Shown in pieces: positions 35,007 to 43,800 of a stretch of DNA of 64,000 nt. The notes beneath the pieces are model-generated. The model worked only from the letters and a program-made list of their open reading frames with translations, was not told the DNA's origin and searched no databases. The stretch spans positions 2,476,001-2,540,000 of the forward strand of contig NZ_CP007202.1 in the NCBI RefSeq assembly GCF_000941055.1, written 5' to 3'. The first letter of the stretch is position 1; the number at the start of each line of letters is the position of its first letter. This DNA comes from Siansivirga zeaxanthinifaciens CC-SAMT-1. GTDB lineage: Bacteria; Bacteroidota; Bacteroidia; Flavobacteriales; Flavobacteriaceae. Both the position numbers and the translations under genes were made by a program.

Positions 35007-37451
35007 TTAATCATTTCCAATTCTAATAATATCGGCGAACAAACCAGAAGCTGTTACTTCGGCACCTGCTCCCGCACCTTTAATAATCATAGGCTGTTCT
35101 GGGTAACGCTGGGTGTAAAACATAACAATATTATCTTTTCCTTTTAAATTAAAGAAAGGATGATCGCTAGGAATTTCCTGTAAACTCACACTGGCTTTTC
35201 CGTTGTTAAACTGCGCTACGTATTTTAACTGACAGCCTTTAGCTTTCGCTGAAGCATACAAACTTTGGTAATGCGCTTCATCGGCAATTAAAGTATCGTA
35301 AAAATCGGCTACCGAATCGCTTTTTAATCCAGCATCCGAAAGGAATGGTGTATTTTCAATATCTTCTAAATTCATTTCAACACCACTTTCACGAGCTAAA
35401 ATTAAAATTTTACGCGCCACATCGACACCACTTAAATCGATTCTTGGGTCTGGCTCGGTATATCCTTCGGCAGCAGCTTGTTTAACCACATCGTAAAACT
35501 TTGTAGTATCATCGAAATTATTAAATACAAAATTTAAACTACCAGATAATACCGCATGAATAGACGTGATTTTATCTCCCGAAGCTATTAAATTACCTAA
35601 AGTATCTATAATAGGTAAGCCCGCACCCACATTGGTTTCAAATAAAAATGGTGCATTGTATTTAAGCGATAAACGTTTTAATAATTTATAATTTTCGAAA
35701 TCGCTAGAACAAGCAATTTTATTACAGGCAACCACGCCAATGCTTTCGCGTAAATATTGTGCATACAGTCCAGCCACGTCTTTATTTGCGGTAACATCAA
35801 CAAAAATGCTGTTACGAAGGTTTAACGATTTGGTGCGCTCGAAAAAGCCTTCTAACGAAGCTGTTTCGCCACTAGCCAGTTGGTCTTTCCAATCGCTTAA
35901 ATCTAATCCGTCTTCGTTGAAAATCATCTTTCTGGAATTCGATAATCCAGCAATTCTTAAATTAATTTTTAGATTTTCTTTTAAGTATTTACGTTGTTGC
36001 TTGATTTGCTCCACCAATTTTTCACCCACATTACCAACACCCGTAATAAATACATTGAGTTGTTTGGTTTTCGATTCGAAAAATTGTTCATGTAAGGTGT
36101 TCAGGGCTTTTTTAACATCTTTTTCTGCAATTACAGCCGAAATGTTTTTCTCTGAAGCCCCTTGAGCAATCGCTCTAATATTAATATTGTTTTTTCCTAA
36201 AGTGCTAAACATTTTACCGCTTATACCTTGATGGTTTTTCATGCTGTCGCCAACTAAAGCGATGATAGACAGGTCTTTTTCAACAATAATAGGATCTATT
36301 TTATTTAATGCAATTTCATTTTCGAAAGTAGCATCGATTGCCGTTTTAGCCAATTCGGCATCGGTTTCGTTAATACCCAAACAAATAGAATGCTCAGACG
36401 ATGCTTGCGTGATTAAAATCACATTTATTTTTTCTTGTGATAAGGTTTCAAACAAACGTTTAGAAAACCCAGGAATACCAACCATACCGCTGCCTTGAAG
36501 GGTTAACAAGGCAATATTAGAAATATTACTAATGCCTCTTACAGGCGAAGACGAAACAAAGGCATCGTTAGAAATAATGGTTCCAACAGCTTCTGGCTCT
36601 AATGTATTTTTAATATGAATTGGAATATTTAAATTTAAAACAGGCTGTACCGTTGGCGGATATAGAACTTTTGCACCAAAATGCGATAATTCCATGGCCT
36701 CTTGATACGATATTTTTTCAATAGGGTAAGCTTGCTTTACCAATTTCGGATTGGTAGTGAACATACCACTAACATCGGTCCAGATTTCTAACTGTTCAAC
36801 GTTTAAAGCTGCTGCAACAATAGCCGCAGTAAAATCGGAACCACCGCGCCCCAAAGTCGTTTCTTCACCAGCAACCGATTTAGAAACAAAACCAGGTAAA
36901 ATGGTAATGCTTTGCTTCGCTGTGTTGAAGTAAGTTTCAATATTTTTATTTGTAATACTGTAATTAACTTCTGCTTTGGTGAAGTTTGAATTGGTAATTA
37001 TTAATTCCTGTGAATTTTTACGATCGGCCGAAAAACCACGATTTTTCATCGTTTCGGCGATGATGTATGAAGATAATAATTCACCATAACTCACTAATTT
37101 ATCGGATGTTTTTGGAGATAATTCATTAATTAAATAAATCCCATCTAATAAACTTTTAAGTTCGTTTAATCTTGCATCAACAAATGCAATAATTGGCGAG
37201 CTTTTATCCAGATTTAATTCATTTACAATATTAAAATGAATATCTTTTATAATGTTAAACGACTCGGTGTAATTCGTGTCTTTTAATTGTGCCTGTTTAC
37301 CAGCCAACAATAATTTATCGGTTATACCGCCAACAGCAGAAACCACACAGATTACAGAATCTTTTTTAGCATAATTTTCTAAAATGCTAATAACGTTATT
37401 TATGTTTTTTGCAGAACCTACAGAGGTGCCACCAAATTTTAAAACCTTCAT
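35007..37451 (-). CDS. thrA: Bifunctional aspartokinase I / homoserine dehydrogenase I
   Basis: Catalyses the first and third steps from aspartate to homoserine. The aspartokinase half (about 1-445) opens with MKVLKFGGTSVGSAKNIN and has GRGGSDFTAAIVAAAL and two ACT-type regulatory repeats (GVAL-type segments ALLTLQGSGMVGIPGF and LSIIALVGDSMKNHQGI). The homoserine dehydrogenase half (about 455-814) has the NAD(P)-binding FITGVGNVGEKLVEQI, the catalytic region GAGLPIIDTLGNLIASGDKI, LSGSLNFVFN and the closing GAGAGAEVTASGLFADI. 814 residues match E. coli ThrA (820). Feedback by threonine is known for the family. Expression is probably also controlled by the leader peptide at 37534-37641 directly upstream. 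Confidence 0.97.
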   Translation of the reverse strand: MKVLKFGGTSVGSAKNINNVISILENYAKKDSVICVVSAVGGITDKLLLAGKQAQLKDTNYTESFNIIKDIHFNIVNELNLDKSSPIIAFVDARLNELKSLLDGIYLINELSPKTSDKLVSYGELLSSYIIAETMKNRGFSADRKNSQELIITNSNFTKAEVNYSITNKNIETYFNTAKQSITILPGFVSKSVAGEETTLGRGGSDFTAAIVAAALNVEQLEIWTDVSGMFTTNPKLVKQAYPIEKISYQEAMELSHFGAKVLYPPTVQPVLNLNIPIHIKNTLEPEAVGTIISNDAFVSSSPVRGISNISNIALLTLQGSGMVGIPGFSKRLFETLSQEKINVILITQASSEHSICLGINETDAELAKTAIDATFENEIALNKIDPIIVEKDLSIIALVGDSMKNHQGISGKMFSTLGKNNINIRAIAQGASEKNISAVIAEKDVKKALNTLHEQFFESKTKQLNVFITGVGNVGEKLVEQIKQQRKYLKENLKINLRIAGLSNSRKMIFNEDGLDLSDWKDQLASGETASLEGFFERTKSLNLRNSIFVDVTANKDVAGLYAQYLRESIGVVACNKIACSSDFENYKLLKRLSLKYNAPFLFETNVGAGLPIIDTLGNLIASGDKITSIHAVLSGSLNFVFNNFDDTTKFYDVVKQAAAEGYTEPDPRIDLSGVDVARKILILARESGVEMNLEDIENTPFLSDAGLKSDSVADFYDTLIADEAHYQSLYASAKAKGCQLKYVAQFNNGKASVSLQEIPSDHPFFNLKGKDNIVMFYTQRYPEQPMIIKGAGAGAEVTASGLFADIIRIGND

Positions 37452-37490
37452 TTTTTAATGAATTGATAATTGAAAAAATATGTTTTGAAA

Positions 37491-37511
37491 TTGTAATTTG
37501 TGAAATTACAA
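37491..37511 (-). promoter_or_regulatory. Second hairpin in the thr leader, before thrA
   Basis: A perfect 9-bp inverted repeat TTGTAATTT/AAATTACAA with a 3-base loop, 40 bases before the thrA start. On the minus strand it is followed by a T-rich stretch interrupted by AAAACA. It is AT-only apart from two G-C pairs, so it would be a weak terminator. Part of the attenuator is a possibility. Confidence 0.35.
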
Positions 37512-37533
37512 AAATTGCCTGAAGAATATATAA

Positions 37534-37641
37534 CTAACAACCCCAAAGGGTTGTAATCATTGTAGTTGTTCCAATAATAGACGTGTTTCCTTTTGAAAAA
37601 AAAGGGAAGATGGTACGTGTATTTTGGTTTAAATGATTCAT
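37534..37641 (-). CDS. thrL: thr operon leader peptide (Thr/Ile-rich, 35 residues)
   Basis: A short reading frame upstream of thrA, ATG at 37641 and TAG at 37534. It reads MNHLNQNTRTIFPF, then residues 15-35 with NTSIIGTTTMITTLWGC at the end. Eight of 35 residues are Thr and four are Ile; seven of the 13 codons from 19 to 31 are one of the two if the ACA ACT ACA run is included. This is the composition expected of an attenuation leader for the thr operon (compare E. coli thrL, whose run of Thr and Ile codons is established). A hairpin (37537-37554) overlaps its last codons. A -7 element (37664-37671) lies about 23 bases upstream of the ATG. No good ribosome-binding site is visible, as usual here. 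A 72-codon overlapping frame (37448-37666) is a shadow. Confidence 0.75.
   Translation of the reverse strand: MNHLNQNTRTIFPFFSKGNTSIIGTTTMITTLWGC
37537..37554 (-). promoter_or_regulatory. Putative attenuator hairpin at the end of thrL
   Basis: On the minus strand ACAACCC pairs with GGGTTGT over a TTTG loop, overlapping the last six codons and reaching the stop. An upstream AACAAC in the Thr-codon run could pair with the same GTTGTT, giving an alternative fold that ribosome stalling could favour or block. No T run follows directly (TTAGTTATATATTC), so which fold stops transcription is unclear. Confidence 0.5.
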
Positions 37642-37663
37642 TGTTTCTTGTAATAGAACAATT

Positions 37664-37671
37664 CAAAAGTA
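37664..37671 (-). promoter_or_regulatory. Bacteroidota-type -7 element of the thr operon
   Basis: TACTTTTG on the minus strand matches TAnnTTTG and lies 22 bases before the leader-peptide ATG, so transcription would start just upstream of thrL. The -33 position is a T run. Confidence 0.5.
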
Positions 37672-37791
37672 TTACTTTTAGCCAAATAAAAAAACTAAAC
37701 TTATTTTTTTACAGTATTCTTATATTGAATTGATTTTCTTTTAATTTAATTAACCAATATAAATAAGTTTTGAAAAATTGATAATTAGCGA

Positions 37792-39345
37792 ATGAAGATA
37801 TTTTCTAAAGAACAAATTTACGAAGGCGACCGTTTAACTATAGAGCGCCAAAATATTTCCTCAACAGATTTAATGGAGCGTGCGGGTTCACAAATATTTA
37901 ATTGGATGCATTTACGAATGCAAGGCGCTCAAGTTCCTATTCATGTATTTTGCGGTATTGGAAATAATGGAGGCGATGGCCTGGTGCTATCCAGACAGCT
38001 TATTTTAGATGGTTATAATGTAAAAACCTATATTGTAAACTACAGCGATAAACGGTCTAAAGATTTTTTAATTAATTACGACCGAATTAAAAATGTTACG
38101 AAAAAGTGGCCAGAACTATTAACTTCTATTGAAGATTTTCCTGAAATTCAAAAGGACGATATTATTGTGGATGCCATTTTTGGAATAGGATTAAACCGTC
38201 CGGTAGATACATGGGTGAAAGATCTTTTTGTGTATTTAAATGAAACAAAAGCCTTCACTTTATCGATAGATATTCCATCGGGTTTACAAACAGATCAAGT
38301 ACCTGTTGATGAAACGGCCGTTATAAAAGCAGGCTATACTTTAAGTTTTGTAACGCCTAAATTGGTTTTCTTTTTACCCGAAACCAGTAAATATACCCAA
38401 CAATGGGAAACGTTGGATATTGGCATTGATCCTGAATTTTTGTACACAACTACAACCGAAGCAGAGTTAATAGGAAAACATGAAGTTTTACCAATTTATA
38501 AACCCAGAGATAAATTTTCTCATAAAGTAACCTATGGACATAGTGTTATAATAGGAGGGAGTTATGGTAAAACAGGTGCAGTAACTTTGGCCAGTCGCGC
38601 TGCTTTATCTGCAGGTTCGGGATTAATTACAGCCTATGTGCCTAAATGTGGTTATATACCTTTACAAACGGCGTTTCCAGAAGCAATGGTTTTAACCAGT
38701 GATAGTGATGTTTTAATATCGAATATTAATTTTGATATAAAAGCTTCGGCCATTGGTATAGGTATGGGCTTAGGAACCGCTGGTGAAACTGTTCTGGCCT
38801 TTGAAGGTTTTTTAAAATCAAATACAAGTCCGTTAGTTATTGATGCCGATGCTTTAAATATCATTTCAGAAAATAAAAATTTATTAAAATTATTACCGAA
38901 GCAATCGGTTTTAACGCCGCACCCTAAGGAATTAGAACGTTTAGTAGGTGTGTGGAAAGATGATTTTTACAAATTGGATAAAGTAAAATCCCTTTCAAAA
39001 ACATACGACCTTATTGTTGTAATTAAAGGTGCTAACACCATCACCGTTTATCAAGATAAATTATACATTAACACCACAGGCAATCCTGGATTAGCAACTG
39101 CTGGCACTGGCGATGTTTTAACGGGCATCATTACAGGATTAATTTCGCAGTCGTACGAACCTTTAACTGCGGCTATTTTTGGAGTGTATTTACACGGAAA
39201 ATCTGCAGATATAGCAGTTGAAGATTATGGCTATCAAAGCTTAATAGCAAGCCATATCATAGATTATCTCGGGGAAGCTTTTAAAGATTTATTTAAGCAA
39301 CCCGAACAAGCACCACAAGCAAACGAAACTACAGAAGAATCCTAA
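37792..39345 (+). CDS. nnr: Bifunctional NAD(P)HX epimerase / ADP-dependent NAD(P)HX dehydratase
   Basis: Repairs hydrated NADH and NADPH. The N-terminal YjeF epimerase domain (about 1-215) contains FCGIGNNGGDGLVLSRQL and the IDIPSGLQTD loop. The C-terminal dehydratase domain (about 225-505, ribokinase-like) contains GSYGKTGAVTLASRAALSAG, the TPHPKELERL motif and the active-site GNPGLATAGTGDVLTG. 517 residues match fused Nnr proteins (490-530). It diverges from the thr operon and ends at a strong bidirectional terminator. Confidence 0.95.
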   Translation: MKIFSKEQIYEGDRLTIERQNISSTDLMERAGSQIFNWMHLRMQGAQVPIHVFCGIGNNGGDGLVLSRQLILDGYNVKTYIVNYSDKRSKDFLINYDRIKNVTKKWPELLTSIEDFPEIQKDDIIVDAIFGIGLNRPVDTWVKDLFVYLNETKAFTLSIDIPSGLQTDQVPVDETAVIKAGYTLSFVTPKLVFFLPETSKYTQQWETLDIGIDPEFLYTTTTEAELIGKHEVLPIYKPRDKFSHKVTYGHSVIIGGSYGKTGAVTLASRAALSAGSGLITAYVPKCGYIPLQTAFPEAMVLTSDSDVLISNINFDIKASAIGIGMGLGTAGETVLAFEGFLKSNTSPLVIDADALNIISENKNLLKLLPKQSVLTPHPKELERLVGVWKDDFYKLDKVKSLSKTYDLIVVIKGANTITVYQDKLYINTTGNPGLATAGTGDVLTGIITGLISQSYEPLTAAIFGVYLHGKSADIAVEDYGYQSLIASHIIDYLGEAFKDLFKQPEQAPQANETTEES

Positions 39346-39379
39346 ACAAAAAAGCCACTTTTTAAGTGGCTTTTTTGTT
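39345..39379. terminator. Bidirectional intrinsic terminator between nnr and tlpA-like gene
   Basis: A perfect 16-bp stem (39345-39360 with 39364-39379) with a TTT loop and A/T tracts on both sides of the AAGCCACTT core serves both converging genes. Confidence 0.92.
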
Positions 39380-39396
39380 TTTGAACAGTGTTTGTT

Positions 39397-40428
39397 TTAG
39401 ATTTCTAAAGTATCAAACAACTCTCTAATGTCTGGACTTGAAGGTCTTGGAGCATCTGGAGTTACAATATTCCCATCGGGATCGATTAATAAAAATCGAG
39501 GAATACCTTTAATTTTATAAGCTTCAACAAAGGCAGATTTCCATCCTTCTGGTGCCATTATTTGAATGCCACCTAATTCTTTATCGGCTACCATAGCTTT
39601 CCAATCTGCTTTTGCTTTATCCCAAGAACCACCATGCGTTCTATCGTCGTCAATAGACAAACTTACAAAGTGAATGTTTTTACCGTGGTAGTCTGCTTCT
39701 AATGCTTTTAAAGAAGGAATTTCGCCTTTACATGGTCCGCACCAAGTAGCCCAAACATCAACATAAACATATTTTCCTTTTAAATCGGATAATGACGTTG
39801 TACCACCTTTGTAATTTTCGTAATTCTCGAAAGTAGGTGAGGGCGCTCCTTTATATAACGTTGTTTTTAAAGCTATTTTATCTAAAACATAGCTTTTGTA
39901 GTAGTTAAGCATTGGCTTTAAACTTCCTTTTAAGTCATTGGTAATAGACGTATCGATATTTACATTAGAATCATAGAATTCGCTTAAGGTTTTATCTATT
40001 TTACTAAATTCAGTTTCTAAATCTTCAGTTTTTAAATCACTTAAAGCATCTACATCCAATAAATTTTCTCTTAATAAAGAATGCTTAGCTAAAAAATTAT
40101 TGTGCTCGGCACCTTCGCCACTAAATGTAATAGACTCGTCAAATTCCTTTGTGTCTAAGGTAAATTCAATATCAAATCCATTTTTAAGGAAAATCGTTGC
40201 AGATTCTTTACCATCATATAAACTATAAAGACCTGTTGGCACTTTTAAAGTATCTTTTAAAGTACCATCTTCATTAACTTTAATAGTTTTAGAAAACGTT
40301 CTGTTGGCAATAAAAATAGAATCACTGTTTTTATCTGTAATTTTTCCAGAAATTGTAACGTAATCTTTAGGAGCTTGTTTACATGCTATAATTGAAGCAG
40401 CAACGGTTAATAATAATAATTTTTTCAT
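39397..40428 (-). CDS. TlpA-family thioredoxin-like lipoprotein (DUF4369-type N-terminus)
   Basis: A 343-residue envelope protein. The signal peptide MKKLLLLTVAASIIAC ends in a lipobox, with Cys16 as the lipidation site. A beta-rich N-terminal part (ISGKITDKNSDSIFIANR) of the DUF4369 kind is followed by a helical linker and a thioredoxin-like domain (about 200-343). The redox motif WATWCGPC places the cysteines at 230 and 233, and the cis-proline region is KIKGIPRFLLIDPDG. Such proteins reduce or shuffle disulfides on the periplasmic side, often for cytochrome c maturation; the partner is not visible here. It has its own -7 element. Confidence 0.92.
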   Translation of the reverse strand: MKKLLLLTVAASIIACKQAPKDYVTISGKITDKNSDSIFIANRTFSKTIKVNEDGTLKDTLKVPTGLYSLYDGKESATIFLKNGFDIEFTLDTKEFDESITFSGEGAEHNNFLAKHSLLRENLLDVDALSDLKTEDLETEFSKIDKTLSEFYDSNVNIDTSITNDLKGSLKPMLNYYKSYVLDKIALKTTLYKGAPSPTFENYENYKGGTTSLSDLKGKYVYVDVWATWCGPCKGEIPSLKALEADYHGKNIHFVSLSIDDDRTHGGSWDKAKADWKAMVADKELGGIQIMAPEGWKSAFVEAYKIKGIPRFLLIDPDGNIVTPDAPRPSSPDIRELFDTLEI

Positions 40429-40454
40429 TTATTAATTTAATGATTATTAGACTC

Positions 40455-40462
40455 CAAAAGTA
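40455..40462 (-). promoter_or_regulatory. Bacteroidota-type -7 element upstream of tlpA-like gene
   Basis: TACTTTTG on the minus strand, a full TAnnTTTG match, 27 bases before the ATG. Confidence 0.4.
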
Positions 40463-40650
40463 AAAATTATAAAATGGTTTTTGTAATATTTACATTATAA
40501 TTAACATTTTAAAATTTAAAATTGTAAGAGTATTACGCAAGGAGTATAAGATTATACTTTACTGAAAAACAATTAGTTATAACAACAACCTAGCTTTAAT
40601 TACAAATAAACGTTTAAAAAATACATTTTGTCTAAATAAGGCGCAATTGC

Positions 40651-40681
40651 TTGATTATTAGTTCTTTTAAATCTATATTTA
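40651..40681 (+). promoter_or_regulatory. Candidate promoter of the giant surface protein gene
   Basis: TTG at 40651, a 20-base spacer, then TATATTTA at 40674-40681. Spacing matches the Bacteroidota -33/-7 arrangement; the last base differs from the TAnnTTTG consensus. Confidence 0.35.
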
Positions 40682-40887
40682 CATAACCCTCATTCTACAA
40701 AATTCAACCTCCTTTTTTTAAATAAATATTTCTCTCTCAATAAAGCATTTTGATTAATAGCAAATTAAAGATGCCCTCGTCTTACTCTAGAATGATAAAG
40801 TTTTAATTTATTCTTTTTACGGAATAAATAATGACTTTCATTACCATTTATGTTAACAATCATTTTAATTAATCAAACAAAAATGCC

Positions 40888-43800
40888 ATGTTAATGTACA
40901 ACTTTACTAGAAAATTAAAAAACCAATGGCTATGCAAATCAAATTGGTTTTATTTGAATTTTAAAAGCATGAATTATTTAATAATTTTCATGCTTTTTTT
41001 ATTGAGTGCAGTTACAGCAAATGCACAAGCAGTTCCTCTACAATCTAGTGTTATTGCTGGTTTTGGAGTAGATGCCGATATCGAGGCTGATATTATTTCC
41101 TTTGGAAATTTAGCTGCCAGCGGAACCGACGACTGGTTCGATTACGCGACCGGAGAACCTGGGAAAGGTATTATTGATATTTCCAGTATTCCTGCCGGTT
41201 TACAAGCTGGAGCCAATGTTGCAGTTCAATTAGGAATGGCTCAAAATGTCTTTTATGTCGATTCTAATAATCGCACCTGGTTAGACGCCTTGTATGCCAG
41301 AGACCAACGAACTAATGGAAACAATAAAGATGCCACGGTTTTTGGTGCAGCAAGTGACAAAAATATAGCCAACCCTTTAACTTGGACTGTTAAAAATGGT
41401 GATGTTCCTCAAAAAAATGACATCATCGATGTGTATGCACATTTAAGACGAGAAGCGCCTTTTGGAGGTGCCTTTGCAGGTCAAGAATTTGCATTAGTTG
41501 GAGCCTCGACCAGAAGTCAGGATGGGACTAGCTATATTGATTTTGAATATTTTAGAGGAAAAATAGATGTTTCAAATACAGGTTTGGTTTATGAAGAGCC
41601 TTTGAATTACGGATTGGAAGGTGGCCATACCGCTTTTAAATTTGATACCGATGGTATACCAACGCAATTAGGAGACATCATCTTATCTGTAAATTACACC
41701 AATGGTGGTAATGTAGCCGATATTAGAATTTTCGTTTGGGTAGATTTAGAGGGTATTGGAGCTGCCGAGTTACAAGCTTATAATGCACTGCCTAATTTAC
41801 CGTTCCTTTTTGGAGATGGTAACGGCGGGTTCGATTATTATGATGGGGGAACGGATGCCGGCACTTATGGCTATGCTCAAATTGTTCCAAAAGGCGGGCA
41901 AACCGCTATATGGGCTCAAGTAAATAGTGATGCCGTTGAAGGTACTCCTTGGCCTACCATTGATAAAGGCGGATCGCCAACTGCCGATGGTTTATATCCT
42001 CAATTTGGTTTTGCTGAAATAGCTATTAATGCTACTGCTTTTGGTTTAGATAGTAATTCTGATTCTGGAGCACCTTGTGAAAGTCCGTTTGGAAGTTTTC
42101 TTGTAAAAACAAGATCTTCCGATTCTTTTGTAGCTGAACTTAAAGATTTAGTGGGGCCTTTCGATTTTGGAGATGTTGTAGAAATAGAACCTCAAATTGC
42201 AGAGAATTGTACGCAGGGTAGTAAGGTTTTAACAGCCAGTCTAATCAATCCCGGACAATTAATTATAAATTACAGTTGGTTTAAAGATGGTGTATATACC
42301 GGAATAACAGGATCGCAATTTACAGTTACAGAGCCTGGCATACATACTTATACAGTTTATGCGACTGCCGGAACAACAGATCCTGTAACAGGTTTACCTG
42401 ATTCTAGTTGTTTTAACACCGCGCAAATAGATTCTGAACCTGGTTCCGATTTAAGTATCCTATGTCCTACAGATCCTAATATTTCTTGTACCGATCAAAC
42501 GGGAATAAGCACTGCTTTTACAACGTTTTTAGGCGGACTAAATATTACGGGCGGTGTCGGAACCGTAGACACAAAAATTTATATTGGTGGAACACTAGGA
42601 ACCGATTGTGTTGCTACTGGTACTTTATATGATAATACGTATCAATTCCCCGATTTTTCTTGTGTGGGAGGATCTTTAGATGTTCATTTTGTTGTTTCTG
42701 ATGAATGTGGACAAATAGAATGTTGTACAGCTACTTTTACTGTTCTACCAGATACCAAAGCACCAACCTTTGATGCAGCCCCAGCAGATATCGCTGATAT
42801 TAGCTGTGATGCTGCGCTACCAACTCAGGAAACCCTAACAGCTTCCGATGATTGTAGCACGGTGAATGTCGTGGCTAGTGTAGATCCTTATGAGCGTGAT
42901 ATCTGTGGTGGTAACACCATTACCTACCGCTGGGTAGCAACCGATGCTTGTAATAATGAAACGGTAGTAACCAAGTCATTCAACATTTTACCAGATACCA
43001 AAGCACCAACCTTTGATGCAGACCCAGCAGATATCGCTGATATTAGCTGTGATGCTGCGCTACCAACTCAGGAAACTCTAACAGCTTCCGATGATTGTAG
43101 CATGGTGAATGTCGTGGCTATTGTAGATCCTTATGAGCGTGATATCTGTGGTGGTAACACCGTAACCTACCGCTGGGTAGCAACCGATGCTTGTAATAAT
43201 GAAACGGTAGTAACCAAATCATTTAACATTTTACCAGATACCAAAGCACCAACCTTTGATGCAGCCCCAGCAGATATCGCTGATATTAGCTGTGATGCTG
43301 CGCTACCAACTCAGGAAACCCTAACAGATTCCGATGATTGTAGCACGGTGAATGTCGTGGCTAGTGTGGATCCTTATGTACGTGATATCTGTGGTGGTAA
43401 CACCGTAACCTACCGCTGGGTAGCAACCGATGCTTGTAATAATGAAACGGTAGTAACCAAGTCATTTAACATCTTACCAGATACCAAAGCACCAACCTTT
43501 GATGCAGCCCCAGCAGATATCGCTGATATTAGCTGTGATGCTGCGCTACCAACTCAGGAAACTCTAACAGCTTCCGATGATTGTAGCACGGTGAATGTCG
43601 TGGCTAGTGTAGATCCTTATGTACGTGATATCTGTGGTGGTAACACCGTTACCTACCGCTGGGTAGCAACCGATGCTTGTAATAATGAAACGGTAGTAAC
43701 CAAGTCATTCAACATCTTACCAGATACCAAAGCACCAACCTTTGATGCAGCCCCAGCAGATATCGCTGATATTAGCTGTGATGCTGCGCTACCAACTCAG

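Larger units (their letters stand above)
40429..40887. other. Long divergent intergenic region upstream of the giant surface protein
   Basis: About 460 AT-rich bases with no convincing gene. The left edge has the -7 element of the tlpA-like gene. The middle has a TTG-N20-TATATTTA promoter candidate for the giant gene, which would leave a 5' leader of about 200 bases. No repeat or riboswitch was recognised. Confidence 0.5.

Noticed and set aside
37448..37666. 72-codon reading frame overlapping the thr leader
   Set aside because: It is in a different frame from thrL, has Tyr/Asn/Phe-rich low-complexity content and no family match; the Thr/Ile-rich 35-codon frame explains the region better.
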